Shown here one piece after another: positions 42,200 to 52,019 of a stretch of DNA of 64,000 nucleotides. This DNA is from Labilibaculum sp. DW002 (GTDB lineage Bacteria > Bacteroidota > Bacteroidia > Bacteroidales > Marinifilaceae). Under the pieces are notes generated by a model. It was given only the letters and a program-made list of their open reading frames with translations, made no database searches and was not told where the DNA came from. The position numbers and the translations under genes were made by a program. Positions within the stretch are counted from its first letter, which is position 1. Every line of letters starts with the position of its first letter. Location of the stretch: the NCBI RefSeq assembly GCF_029029525.1, contig NZ_JAKJSC010000007.1, positions 62,001 to 126,000 of the forward strand, in the 5' to 3' direction.

Positions 42200-43069
42200 T
42201 TAACGTAAGATTCCATCACCTAAAAAGGTTTTGAACTTTTCAGGATTCCCATTTTCATCACCGGTGAATAACCAAAACAACATGCCTGCATCCGAAATAT
42301 CTGCTTTCCCGGTTGCGTGCGCTTGGGCTCTTTTGTACAAAAAGCGAATCCCCTCGTCTTTATGATCGCGCATCCAATACCAAGGCGAGAAATCCTTTCC
42401 CGAACACCATAATACATCTGGATTACCACAAGCATTTTGGTCTATAATTTTATGATATTGAATTCTGTTGCCACAAAGTTCCAGAATATCACTCCATGTG
42501 TGATGCCAGTCTCTGCGGGTTTCGTTTTCATTAAAACCACTGTGCGAAACAAGTTTAACATGCTTAAGTGCTTCCAATCCGCCCATATCAATTGCTTTTT
42601 CAACTGCTTGATAAACAAACTCAGATAGGCCTGCATGAATAAAATAAAGAGGATTTTCTGCAGTAGATAAAATCATTTCAGAGGCTAAATTAGTTTTAGC
42701 CTCCTCTAATTGTTTGGTCACATCATAAAAAATGGCAGCATTAAAATTCCACCTGCTGATAGCGCCATCGCAACTTATTTTATTTTGATTTTCGCTATCT
42801 GGTCCGGCAGGTGCGTCAATAAAATTATTGTACGAGCAATGCACCAATTTATCCTGAAGCTCAAGCTTCGCAAGAATTGCCAAACTTGCAGCCGCTGCAC
42901 CCCAATCATCAGGGTCACCTATTGGCCATTTGTACTGATGATCAGGAGCGCTGTTACCATCAAAGCTGATGGCAATTCGGTTGTTGTTATAGTTCCAGTT
43001 CTGGGCATTCAAAATGCTTAAATTGTAGCAAACAAATAGGAGAGTGATAATAATTTTTACTGTTTTCAT
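42200..43069 (-). CDS. Secreted protein, possibly nucleoside-hydrolase-like, linked to a GH3 glycosidase
   Basis: 289 residues. A signal peptide (to ILNAQ, about residue 22) is followed by RIAISFDGNSAPDHQYKWPI and GDPDDWGAAAASLAILAKLE. The Asp-rich D-P-D-D cluster before a helix full of Ala and Leu recalls the metal site of nucleoside hydrolase-like (DUF1593-type) folds. The end has WMRDHKDEGIRFLYKRAQ and SDAGMLFWLFTGD. I am not certain of the family. It lies 180 nt downstream of the GH3 gene and on the same strand, with a terminator between. A role in sugar or glycoside processing is inferred from context only. Confidence 0.65.
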   Translation of the reverse strand: MKTVKIIITLLFVCYNLSILNAQNWNYNNNRIAISFDGNSAPDHQYKWPIGDPDDWGAAAASLAILAKLELQDKLVHCSYNNFIDAPAGPDSENQNKISCDGAISRWNFNAAIFYDVTKQLEEAKTNLASEMILSTAENPLYFIHAGLSEFVYQAVEKAIDMGGLEALKHVKLVSHSGFNENETRRDWHHTWSDILELCGNRIQYHKIIDQNACGNPDVLWCSGKDFSPWYWMRDHKDEGIRFLYKRAQAHATGKADISDAGMLFWLFTGDENGNPEKFKTFLGDGILR

Positions 43070-43204
43070 AAGTTTATATTTTTCTCGTTATACCGATTTC
43101 GCAATACTAAAAGGCTTTTTATCCCCTGAAGAGATTATTTTAATGGATTGCAAGTTTACCTCACCATGAAAGGTTTTTAATAAGCGTTAAACAACATCTC
43201 AATA

Positions 43205-43240
43205 AACACAAACTGCCCACCAAATAACGATGAGCAGTTT
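43205..43240 (-). terminator. Terminator-like hairpin behind the GH3 gene
   Basis: On the minus strand ACAAACTGC ... GCAGTTTGT with a T-containing tail; it lies between the GH3 stop and the gene at 42200-43069. Confidence 0.6.
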
Positions 43241-43249
43241 GTATTTTTA

Positions 43250-45817
43250 CTATTTACAAGGATAAACTGTATGTTCTTTCAAACCACCCGGAGGGTAGAT
43301 TGTAATTGATTTTAACTCAACTTCTCCTTCTAATATTTGTGCATTTATATTTTGTTCTACACCATATTCGGGAGGAATAGGGATCTTAATTTTCAACTTG
43401 CCTTTAGTTTTTACATCTGATTTATTCAGTTTATAAGTATCAATATTGTTACCCAGTATGGATAACTTAAAGATGGCTTCCCTGCTTTTTACCTCATAAT
43501 TAACAACTGCATCCCATGTATTCACATAGAAACCGGGATCTGTGAAGGTGGTTTTAAATATTAGCCCTTCTGCTTTTTTCTCCTCTGTTTTTTCTGCTTT
43601 CAGAAAAGACTTATCTGCATAGATAGCATCCCATTTTTTAGTACGTAACGGGTTGTTTGCATCAAACCAAGCACTTTTGTTTTTAATATTTACAGGGGCT
43701 AAAGCACCACTTCCTACTTTAATTGTTTTGCTTAGGCTGATATTATCAGATGAGTTACCCACTAAAATATCAAATTTGCCTTTGTATACTTCAAACTGCG
43801 CATTGATGGTGTCGTAGTAAGCAAAAGCTTCATAGGGCACATCAAGCACTACCTTTTTTGTTTCACCAGCTTTTACATTCACACGTTTAAAGGCTTTTAG
43901 TGCTTTAATTGGCACTTTCGTTTTCGAACTTAAGTCTTTGATGTAAAGCTGAACCACCTCGTCACCATCATGTGCTCCAGTGTTATTTACATCAACGCTT
44001 ACTTTCATTCGTTGGCCTGAATTTAATGCCGTTTTATCCAGCTGAAGGTTTGCCATTTCGAAATTCGTATAGCTCAATCCATAACCAAACGGGTAAAGAG
44101 GTTTACCTTCAAAATACATATAGGTGCGGTTGTTCTTGATATTGTAATCGTGCATATCGGGTAAGTCCTCGTGTGAGGTATACCAAGTAGAATTCAACTT
44201 ACCACCAGGGTTTACCTTTCCAAACAAAACATTGGCAAGAGCAGTTCCTTGTTCCTGACCATTAGGCCACATACACACAATGCCCGGAATGTGCTCTTGT
44301 GCCCATGGGATAGCGGTAGGACCACTTGGCACCAATACAACAACTACGTTTTTGTTCACGCGGTAAATCTCCTCAATCAATCGCTGTTGAATGCCTGGGA
44401 GAGCAAGGGAGTGACGGTCTACATTCTCGGTAGAAGTACCTTCGTTGTTGCCCACTACTACGATAGCTAATTCTGCTTCTTTTGCTGCTATCACGGCTTC
44501 ACGAAATCTCGACCTGTCATCATTAGCATCTGCTATAGTGCAGCCTTCTTTGTACACAATTTTTGCATTAGTGGCTGCTTTAATACCGTCTAGCGGACTT
44601 ACTTTACTTTGCGGATGTCCGGAGTAAATACCCAACCAACAATGGTCGGCAAATGGTCCCACTACAGCAATTGATTTATAGTCTTTTTTCAATGGCAAAA
44701 CACCATCGTTTTTCAGCAAAACCATGGATTGTTCTGCTGCCTTACGAGCCAGCTTTTTATGTGCATCACATTCTAGTACTGATTCTGGAATATTTGCCCA
44801 AGGGCTTAACTTTTTATCATCAAAATCGCCTGTCATAAATCGCAATCGCAATAAACGAGCTACGGCAATATCCAGTTCTTTTTCGGTTATCAAACCTTGT
44901 TCAATAGCGCCTTTCAAACCTTTTACCATTTTTGAAGCATTCGGGCGAAAACATTCTTGGTCGCAAGAGGCTTTGATAGCCATTGATGCAGCTATTTCGT
45001 AACTGTCTACTAACTTCTTGTAGTCTTTGTGGCCACCTATGTCACCCCAGTCGGCTATCACATAACCTTTGAAACCCCATTCATCACGTAGTACATCTTG
45101 TAGCAACCATTTATTGGTAGAACAAGGCACACCGTTTAGTCCGTTTAGTGCGGTCATAATTCCAGCTGCTTCTTCATCGGTAACCATTGACTTGTAAGCT
45201 GGAAAATAATATTCGCGTAGGTCTTTCTCGGATATATTTGAGTAGATATTTTCGCGACGAAACTCTACGTTATTGGCCACAAAGTGCTTTACTGTTGTTA
45301 CTGTTTTTAGGTATTTATCATCGTTGCCCTGCATGCCACGCACATACATACGTACCATTTCGGTCATCAAAAATGGGTCTTCGCTATAGCACTCCCCATT
45401 CCGCCCCCAGCGCGGATCGCGTGCCATGTTTACGGTTGGTGAAAACATCATCACCTCTTTTTTGCCCATATTCTTTAAGGCACGAGCTTCGTTAGAAATC
45501 GCAGTAGCCACTTCGTGCATTAGCTCAGGATTCCATGTAGCTCCCATTGCAATGTTTTGCGGAAAAGAAGTCGCTCCCCAGCCAATAATACCGTGCAAAG
45601 CTTCTCCATACCACATATAAGAAGGGATACCCAAACGTTCAATAGCCGGGATATCGGAGCTACATTGGCTCATTTTTTCTTCTAAGGTCATCTTCGACAA
45701 TAAATCTTTTACCCGCTCATCAACAGGTGCGTTGGGGTCTTTCCAAACCTGAGCATTTAACATCAAAATACTTGCTAGAAGAACTAATAAACTACTTATA
45801 ATCTTTTTGTTTGCCAT
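43250..45817 (-). CDS. Glycoside hydrolase family 3 (beta-glucosidase/xylosidase type)
   Basis: 855 residues. A signal peptide (to LMLNAQ) leads into the GH3 N-terminal barrel (MTLEEKMSQ, ERLGIPSYMWYGEALHGI, TVNMARDPRWGRNGECYSED, TTVKHFVANN, KGYVIADWGDIGG with nucleophile Asp256). The alpha/beta-sandwich domain follows (QSMVLLKNDGVLPLKKD, VGPFADHCWLGIYSG, VGNNEGTSTENVDRHSLALP with the likely acid/base Glu). A fibronectin III-like domain is at about 600-700 (YGLSYTNFEM, VDVNNTGAHDGDEVVQLYIK), followed by a beta-rich C-terminus. It is a secreted exo-glycosidase; the exact substrate is not resolved. A membrane-bound regulator is divergent upstream. Confidence 0.93.
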   Translation of the reverse strand: MANKKIISSLLVLLASILMLNAQVWKDPNAPVDERVKDLLSKMTLEEKMSQCSSDIPAIERLGIPSYMWYGEALHGIIGWGATSFPQNIAMGATWNPELMHEVATAISNEARALKNMGKKEVMMFSPTVNMARDPRWGRNGECYSEDPFLMTEMVRMYVRGMQGNDDKYLKTVTTVKHFVANNVEFRRENIYSNISEKDLREYYFPAYKSMVTDEEAAGIMTALNGLNGVPCSTNKWLLQDVLRDEWGFKGYVIADWGDIGGHKDYKKLVDSYEIAASMAIKASCDQECFRPNASKMVKGLKGAIEQGLITEKELDIAVARLLRLRFMTGDFDDKKLSPWANIPESVLECDAHKKLARKAAEQSMVLLKNDGVLPLKKDYKSIAVVGPFADHCWLGIYSGHPQSKVSPLDGIKAATNAKIVYKEGCTIADANDDRSRFREAVIAAKEAELAIVVVGNNEGTSTENVDRHSLALPGIQQRLIEEIYRVNKNVVVVLVPSGPTAIPWAQEHIPGIVCMWPNGQEQGTALANVLFGKVNPGGKLNSTWYTSHEDLPDMHDYNIKNNRTYMYFEGKPLYPFGYGLSYTNFEMANLQLDKTALNSGQRMKVSVDVNNTGAHDGDEVVQLYIKDLSSKTKVPIKALKAFKRVNVKAGETKKVVLDVPYEAFAYYDTINAQFEVYKGKFDILVGNSSDNISLSKTIKVGSGALAPVNIKNKSAWFDANNPLRTKKWDAIYADKSFLKAEKTEEKKAEGLIFKTTFTDPGFYVNTWDAVVNYEVKSREAIFKLSILGNNIDTYKLNKSDVKTKGKLKIKIPIPPEYGVEQNINAQILEGEVELKSITIYPPGGLKEHTVYPCK

Positions 45818-46077
45818 CTCATTTAATTTCTGATAAACCTACTGTGTTTGCTTTCTTATTGATAAGATTTTTACTGTGTTGGTAGTGTTTACTACAATAG
45901 TACAGACAATGTCAATCGAAAATGGAATAATTTACTCCGTTTTGTGTTCCGAAACGGCAACTGCAACGGTGATTTAACGGTTAAATGTGGTCGTATAAGG
46001 ATATCAAAATCAGCAATGTGATTGATTTTAAAATAGAATGTGTGGATTAGAGAAAAAACGTGTTATTTTTGTGTGGT

Positions 46078-47253
46078 ATGATAAATAAAAACGAAGAAAA
46101 ATCCATTGAAGAGGCATTGAATCGCATCTGTTCGCACAAGCTGTTTGTAAACTCACCAACTAATAGTAGCCTGCTAAAATACCTTGTTGAAAAGGCAATA
46201 GCAAAAGAGGAAATAAACGAGATTACAATTGGCAGTGAACTTTATGGAATTGACTATTCGGAAAACAAAAGTAACAGTACTGTTCGCTCGTATATGTACA
46301 AGCTTCGCAATAAGCTCGCAGATTACTACGCGGATGCAGGGGCGAAAGAGTCTTTGCTATTCGAAATTAGCAAGGGGCAGTGCAATCTAAGTTTTTTATC
46401 ACCCACGGAATATCATAAATCAAGAGGAGAAAAGGGCAACACAGTTACTATCCCGATAAAATATATTAAAGTTGTATCAGGTGTTTTGTTGCTGACTATT
46501 CTGAGCTTTTTTCTTGTGAAAACAATTGCTGACAAACCCAATTTTGTTTGGGCGTCTTATTTTGAAGCGAATTCGGATAATCTTCTTGTTGTATCTGATC
46601 AATTTGTAGTAGGAGAGACCTTTCCCGATGGCAAGGAGCGTGCAGTTTTGTATCATGAAGTAAACAACAACAACGATTTTATTAAATACAGCCAGCAACA
46701 TCCTGAGAAAAGCATACAACTTACCGATTACACTTTGATGTCGAAAATGGCACCTTATACAGTTAATGCATTAAGTAAGTGGTTTACGGAAAATGATAGC
46801 AGTTTCGATCTTAAGTTGGAGAGCAAGCTTAGCTACGATGATGCGCGAAATCATAACATTCTGTTTGTTGGGCAATATAAAACCATGAACTTATCGAAAT
46901 CCTTATTCTTAAAGGACAGTAAAGTGTTTGCAACTTTTAATGATGGTTTTAAATACAATAATGGAAGTGTCGCAAAAGTGTACAACACTCGCTTTGGTGA
47001 AAATCAGAAAGTGGAATATGCAATGGTTTCTTTCAATCCGCTAAGCAATGGCAAAAATGCCTTGTATTTTGTATCGAACAATGATATTGGTGTTATGGCA
47101 ACGGTTAGGAAGTTTACGGATGAAAAATGGTTGAAAGAATTTGCCAAACAACTTCCAGATGAGTCGATACATTTTAATGCTTTGTTTGAGGTGAGTGGAT
47201 TGCAACGAACTGATGTTAGCTGTGAATTGGTAGAGTTAGAGGTGTTGAAGTAA
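46078..47253 (+). CDS. Membrane-anchored winged-helix regulator
   Basis: 391 residues from the ATG at 46078; an upstream GTG is in frame. The N-terminal about 100 residues resemble the wHTH found before adenylate-cyclase or TPR domains in other bacteria: SLLKYLVEKAIAKEEINEIT, IGSELYGIDYSENKSNSTVR, SYMYKLRNKLADYYADAG and a final FEISKGQCNLSF. A single membrane helix follows (VVSGVLLLTILSFFLVKTIA, about 140-160) and an extracytoplasmic domain of about 230 residues of unknown fold. This is the CadC-like plan of a one-component membrane regulator. It is divergent from the GH3 gene (260-nt spacer), so it probably controls that gene. Confidence 0.8.
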   Translation: MINKNEEKSIEEALNRICSHKLFVNSPTNSSLLKYLVEKAIAKEEINEITIGSELYGIDYSENKSNSTVRSYMYKLRNKLADYYADAGAKESLLFEISKGQCNLSFLSPTEYHKSRGEKGNTVTIPIKYIKVVSGVLLLTILSFFLVKTIADKPNFVWASYFEANSDNLLVVSDQFVVGETFPDGKERAVLYHEVNNNNDFIKYSQQHPEKSIQLTDYTLMSKMAPYTVNALSKWFTENDSSFDLKLESKLSYDDARNHNILFVGQYKTMNLSKSLFLKDSKVFATFNDGFKYNNGSVAKVYNTRFGENQKVEYAMVSFNPLSNGKNALYFVSNNDIGVMATVRKFTDEKWLKEFAKQLPDESIHFNALFEVSGLQRTDVSCELVELEVLK

Positions 47254-47256
47254 GGT

Positions 47257-48440
47257 TTGTCTTTTGCGCAACTCAGTGTTCTTTGCGATTATCCCAGAGG
47301 GATTTCATGTTTATAGCAGGTGAAGGTGATAGAAGATTTACCCCCGCTGGTTTCTTATTTTTTTCTCTGTGTAACTCGGTGTTCTCTATGGAAAAAACTT
47401 TTGCGGTTATATTTTGTATTTTGTCCTCAAGTTGGACAGGCTTTTACTTTTCCATTGATGAAAAGTAAACAAAAATCTACCGCGGCAGAAAAAATCACTA
47501 AAAATCAGATCATTTCGCTAAAACCTGGAACTCGTCCTTTTAGCCACCCAGCTTCGCTGATCCCGAAAAATCGGGATTCGAGTCTAACGTTCCTCAAACA
47601 TGCCAGTTTTCTTAACGCTCCTTTATTCTGATTTTCTTAACGCAATTTTTTCTAATGCGGACCTTAGTGCAACTTTGTTTATTCTCTGTGTACTTTGTGT
47701 TCTTCGTGCTATACTTCGATTGCCTTAGTGGTTAAACTTTTCTCTGTGTAGCTCGGTGCCTCTGTGGTAAAAATCTTTGTCAGGTTCTGACTATAAGTAA
47801 GCTGTGTATGTCAGATTCTGACTCTACTCTACAGGTTTCGAATAATAGATTCTTATTGAGATTTGTCTTGTGTTTTTTACTTTGTCCTCAAGTCGGACGG
47901 ACTTTTACTTTTTATTCATTCATAATTTTAACGGGCATTCATGATCTCACTTCGATCGGTACATTGATTAAAAGTAAACAAAAATCTAGGAGAGAGCCCT
48001 CGGTGACCCATTACGGCTCAATGATGAAAAGAAATAATAGTGTAGTTCGTTCCTCACTCCACAGGATTTCTTTTTTGTCATCATTTTCACCTATGGGTTC
48101 CCCACCTGCGTTACTTATTCCATCCTAGCTTGAAAGGATCGTGCATCTTATTAATTTGTGTTCTTCGGGATATCCTTCGTTTATCTTGGTGGTTAAACTT
48201 TTCTCTGTGTTACTCAGTGCTCTCTGTGGTGGTATTTTTGGTATTAAAACACTGTCAGGACTTTCAGACTCTGACAGGTTTTTCTTTATTGCGACTTAGC
48301 TTTGTGTTCTTCGGGATATCCTTTGTTTACCTTTGTGGTTAAATTTTTTCTCTGTGTAGCTCAGTGTACTCTGTGGTGATTGTTTTTAATGGATCGCGCG
48401 ATTAATATCTTTTGATTGCCTGAGTGGATAAGTTTTTTTT
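47257..48440. repeat. Long intergenic repeat block, upstream copy
   Basis: No gene is credible in these 1.2 kb. GAGGGATTTCATGTTTATAG (47298) and the following about 90 nt recur at about 52225. The segment 47757-48140 recurs at 52313-52645, with shared phrases such as TTGTCCTCAAGTCGGACGGA, TCGGTGACCCATTACGG and CCTATGGGTTCCCCACCTGC. A partial third copy starts at 47418 (TTTGTCCTCAAGTTGGACAG). The CTGTCAG...CTGACAG hairpin occurs at 48253. The upstream copy has an insertion of about 50 nt (about 47917-47965) in the loop of the ACTTTTC/GAAAAGT inverted repeat. Confidence 0.8.
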
Positions 48441-51400
48441 TTATTTGATGATGTATTGTGTAATCAAAGTATACAATTCTTCCTTTTTTATTGGTTTTGC
48501 AATAAAAGCATCGCACCCACTTTCTAAAGCCAATCTTTTTTCAGATTCGGTAGAATATGCCGTTTGAGCAATAATTGGTAGTTTGGGTATTTTCGACTTG
48601 ATCTTTTTGGAAGCTTCGTGCCCATTCATTATTGGCATTTTAATGTCCATTAGTATTAGGTCGATATTTTTATTGTTTAGGCAAATGTCGATGGCTTCTT
48701 GTCCATTTTTTGCATGAATTACAGTATAGTTATTTATCTCATTTTCTTCTAATAAGGCTTCTAAATAGAGGAAATTCACTTCTTCATCTTCTGCAATAAG
48801 TATATTGTAATTGTGTTCTGATTGATTTGCCACTGTATTCTCTTTTGAATCACCTTCTTTTATTGAATTGGCAGGTTTGTAAGGAATGTTAATATAAAAT
48901 GTAGAGCCTTTATTTTTGTCTGAGTCTAAGTCTATGTGACCACCTAAAAGGGAGGTGTTTTCTTCTGCAATAGCAAGCCCAAGCCCTAATCCTCCAATTT
49001 TTTTGGATAGTTCTTTGTTTTCCTGAGAGAAACGCTCAAAAATCAATTGATGATTTTCAGGAGAAATACCAATTCCAGTATCTTTTACATATATTACCAG
49101 CATTGCCTTGTCGATATAATAACCGAATTCAATAAATCCCTCGAGTGTATATTTTAAAGAATTTTCCAGTAAATTGCTTATCACTTTATTCAGTTTTGTT
49201 TTATCTGTGGTAATGTAACTTTTGTTATCGCGCAATTCTTTCTTAATGTATAAAGGAATATTTCGTTCGTTCAATTTTAAGCTAAATATGGAGAATAATT
49301 CCATTAAGAAATCGTTAAGGCAAAATTCTGTTTCATCAATACCTACTTGTTCAGTTTCTAAGGTTGATATTTCCAATATGTCATCAATTGTCCTGAGAAG
49401 TTGATGACTACAGTTTTGAACTATTCTAGAGTAGTAATTTCGTTTTTCAGGAGTTAAGTCCTGGTTTGTTAGCATGTCGGAGAATCCCATAATTCCATTC
49501 ATGGGAGTACGAATTTCGTGCGACATATTGTGTAAAAATTCAGTTTTTAAGCGATTCGAATCTTCCGCTCTATTTTTGGCTACAAGCAATTCCTTTTCGT
49601 AGTTTTTTAAAGGAGTAATATCTGTAATAAAACCTTCTAAATGTGAAGGTTTGTTATTGCTCATTTCCATAAAACCTTTTTCCCAAACCCACTTTTCCTC
49701 TCCTTTTTTACACGTAATTTTATATTCTAGGGTAAAAGGCATTTTGTTTACAATAGCTTCACTTACAATCTTATCTACATGTTCTCTATAATCTTCATGG
49801 ATAATTTGATTCCAGCTTATTACATTGTTATTTTTTATATCGTTTACCTCATAGCCAGTTAACTCCTTAACTCCCTTGCTTATAAATAGCATTGTCCAAT
49901 TTTTATCATTTTTGCATTGGTATGCTACTCCTTTCAGGTTGCCCAATAAATTTTTTAATTTTCTCTCTTTCTCTTCCGAATCTTTTTTAGCAACAGATAA
50001 TTCTTGTTTCGTTTTTCTTTTTTGGGTAATGTCTTTAGCTGTAACAATAAACATTGAAATATCACCATTTTGATCTCTTCTAACCGCAATTGATGCATCA
50101 ACCCATATGTAATTGCCATCCTTTTTACGAAGCCTTTTTTCAATATTGTAATTGCTAATTTCTCCATTTTGAATTTTATTGAAGAAAGGTAATTCTATTT
50201 CTAAATCATCAGGGTGGGAAATGTCCGTAAAATTTAAGGACTGGTATTCCTTGCGCGAGTAACCAAGCATTGTAAGAAATTCCTTATTTACATCCAATTG
50301 ATGTCCGGTACTATTGGCAAGAGCTATGCCAATTTTTGCAGAGTTAAATACACCCTTAAACTTTTCTTCGCTTTCGTTAATTGCAATTTTGGCTTCCTTT
50401 TCTTCAGTAATATCAATAGAGGTTGTAGGGTAAATCTCATTGCCATTTTCATCATAGTCAAGACGGGCATACATATTAATATCGTACAGGCTTCCATCCT
50501 TTCTTTTTGCTTTAAATTCTCCTATGAAGAACCCATTTTTTTTGAGTTCGTTGATCACTATGTTAGGCATGTTTGGATCGTGACAATGGTCAACAGGCGA
50601 GGTGCCAATTATTTCTGAAATGCTATCATAACCAGACATTTCTACGTAAGCTTGATTTACGTATATAAATTTACCTTCGTGGTTTATAATGTCAAAAGCA
50701 TTCAATGAATGATCAATAGCTCGATTGAACATTTTTAATTTATTTTGAGCTTCTCTATCCTTCGTAATGTCTTTAATTGTGCAATAAGCATGAGTAAATT
50801 TACCTTTTTCATTAAAACCTAAGAATCCTTCAAATGAAACATATATAAAATTGCCGTCTTTTTTCTTAATTCTATATTGTTCATTTTCTAAAAACCCTTG
50901 CTTCTTAAGTGCTAACAGATTTTTTTTGAAAAGTTCAATACTGTCAGGATGTAAAAAATCTCCAAAGTAGTTGCCAATGACTTGTTTTTTGTTGTAGCCT
51001 GTAGTTTTTAACCATTCAGGATTAACATCAGTGATATAGCCATTATTGTCGAGTACTTGAAATGAAAGTGGGGCATTCAGCACCATACTCTTGTATTTTT
51101 TTTGAACTTGTATGGCTTTGTTTTTCTCTTTTTTTAAATTATTCTCGCTTACTTTTAATGCAGTAATATCTTGGTGGGCACCAAGCATACGAGTAGGGAT
51201 ATTGTTGTTGTCTCTAATAGCTATACCACGACAGCGTATCCAAATTGTCGATTTATTTTTATGCTTGTATCGTACTATTTGGTCGTATGGATTCTCTGGA
51301 TCTTTTAAGTGTTTGTGGAAATTATCGGTTGCACGTTTTAGATCGTCCTGATTTATTATATCCTGCCAAGCACTTGATTGATGTGGCATTTTTTCAGGAT

Positions 51401-51563
51401 TATATCCTAATACCTGCCAAAATTTTGGACTCATCCATTCATTTTCAGGATGCTCTAAATCCCAATACCAGATTCCATCTAATGAACCCTCTTGTATAAA
51501 ATCAAAAATGCGTTCATCCTTTTTGATTAATTCATAAAGCTCATTTTTTAAATAATGCACCAT
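48441..51563 (-). CDS. Hybrid sensor histidine kinase/response regulator with multiple PAS domains
   Basis: 1040 residues with no membrane helix, so it is a cytoplasmic sensor. About five PAS/PAC modules in tandem (roughly 15-130, 155-270, 275-390, 400-515, 540-655) are visible from repeats such as GYNKKQVIGNYFGDFLHPDS, YIWVDASIAVRRDQNG and NFIYVSFEGFLGF. HisKA follows with FLHNMSHEIRTPMNGIMGFS (phospho-His 682), then HATPase_c with NLLENSLKYTLEGFIEFGYY, VKDTGIGISPENHQLIFERF and GLGLGLAIAE. A receiver domain closes the protein (ILIAEDEEVNFLYLEALLEE, LILMDIKMPIMNG with phospho-Asp 973, IAKPIKKEEL). No cognate regulator is next to it. Confidence 0.95.
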   Translation of the reverse strand: MVHYLKNELYELIKKDERIFDFIQEGSLDGIWYWDLEHPENEWMSPKFWQVLGYNPEKMPHQSSAWQDIINQDDLKRATDNFHKHLKDPENPYDQIVRYKHKNKSTIWIRCRGIAIRDNNNIPTRMLGAHQDITALKVSENNLKKEKNKAIQVQKKYKSMVLNAPLSFQVLDNNGYITDVNPEWLKTTGYNKKQVIGNYFGDFLHPDSIELFKKNLLALKKQGFLENEQYRIKKKDGNFIYVSFEGFLGFNEKGKFTHAYCTIKDITKDREAQNKLKMFNRAIDHSLNAFDIINHEGKFIYVNQAYVEMSGYDSISEIIGTSPVDHCHDPNMPNIVINELKKNGFFIGEFKAKRKDGSLYDINMYARLDYDENGNEIYPTTSIDITEEKEAKIAINESEEKFKGVFNSAKIGIALANSTGHQLDVNKEFLTMLGYSRKEYQSLNFTDISHPDDLEIELPFFNKIQNGEISNYNIEKRLRKKDGNYIWVDASIAVRRDQNGDISMFIVTAKDITQKRKTKQELSVAKKDSEEKERKLKNLLGNLKGVAYQCKNDKNWTMLFISKGVKELTGYEVNDIKNNNVISWNQIIHEDYREHVDKIVSEAIVNKMPFTLEYKITCKKGEEKWVWEKGFMEMSNNKPSHLEGFITDITPLKNYEKELLVAKNRAEDSNRLKTEFLHNMSHEIRTPMNGIMGFSDMLTNQDLTPEKRNYYSRIVQNCSHQLLRTIDDILEISTLETEQVGIDETEFCLNDFLMELFSIFSLKLNERNIPLYIKKELRDNKSYITTDKTKLNKVISNLLENSLKYTLEGFIEFGYYIDKAMLVIYVKDTGIGISPENHQLIFERFSQENKELSKKIGGLGLGLAIAEENTSLLGGHIDLDSDKNKGSTFYINIPYKPANSIKEGDSKENTVANQSEHNYNILIAEDEEVNFLYLEALLEENEINNYTVIHAKNGQEAIDICLNNKNIDLILMDIKMPIMNGHEASKKIKSKIPKLPIIAQTAYSTESEKRLALESGCDAFIAKPIKKEELYTLITQYIIK

Positions 51564-51768
51564 ATTAATTGCTTTTACACAATTTACAAAAAAAAACAGG
51601 ATAGGGAGGATTTTTTTAAATATATATATGTATATAATTCATTTATTGATGAAGGTGTTTCATTATGAAAGGATTACATGTCTGAACCCATAGATTGACT
51701 CTTATTAATTTGTTACGCTTTCGAAAAAATTCTTATTTTCATGTATTGTTGAATTTAATTGATAAAAT

Positions 51769-51918
51769 ATGATTTTAGGTGTATCAGGTTGGCTTGGTAA
51801 CAAACTGGGTTGGAGCGTAACGATTATTAGAATTGCATTTGTTGTAGGTGTGTTGTTTTTTGGAGTAGGATTAGGATTGTATTTAATCTTGTGGTTGGTA
51901 AAAATGTTCTCAAAATAA
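51769..51918 (+). CDS. Small PspC-domain membrane protein
   Basis: 49 residues. MILGVSGWLGNKLGWSVTII and RIAFVVGVLFFGVGLGLYLI are a compact PspC domain: the N-terminal amphipathic GVxGWL...LGW part and one long membrane helix ending LWLVKMFSK. PspC proteins of the phage-shock response are usually longer, but single-domain forms of about 60 residues are common in Bacteroidota. It has its own terminator and stands alone between the kinase gene and a repeat block. Confidence 0.85.
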   Translation: MILGVSGWLGNKLGWSVTIIRIAFVVGVLFFGVGLGLYLILWLVKMFSK

Positions 51919-51963
51919 AAACCATATAATTTCTTGAATGTGGTTATCAAAATTTAAATAATC

Positions 51964-51997
51964 AAAAAAAAGACATTATTTAATAGTGTCTTTTTTT
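51964..51997. terminator. Intrinsic terminator behind the PspC gene
   Basis: AAAAAAAAGACATTATT ... AATAGTGTCTTTTTTT, a long A/T-flanked stem 45 nt after the stop. Confidence 0.85.
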
Positions 51998-52019
51998 GTA
52001 GTATTTATTAATAGTAATC

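Noticed and set aside
47283-47631. Small plus-strand frames in the intergenic block
   Set aside because: Composition and boundaries follow the dispersed repeats; the same DNA recurs at 52.2-52.6 kb with the frames broken.
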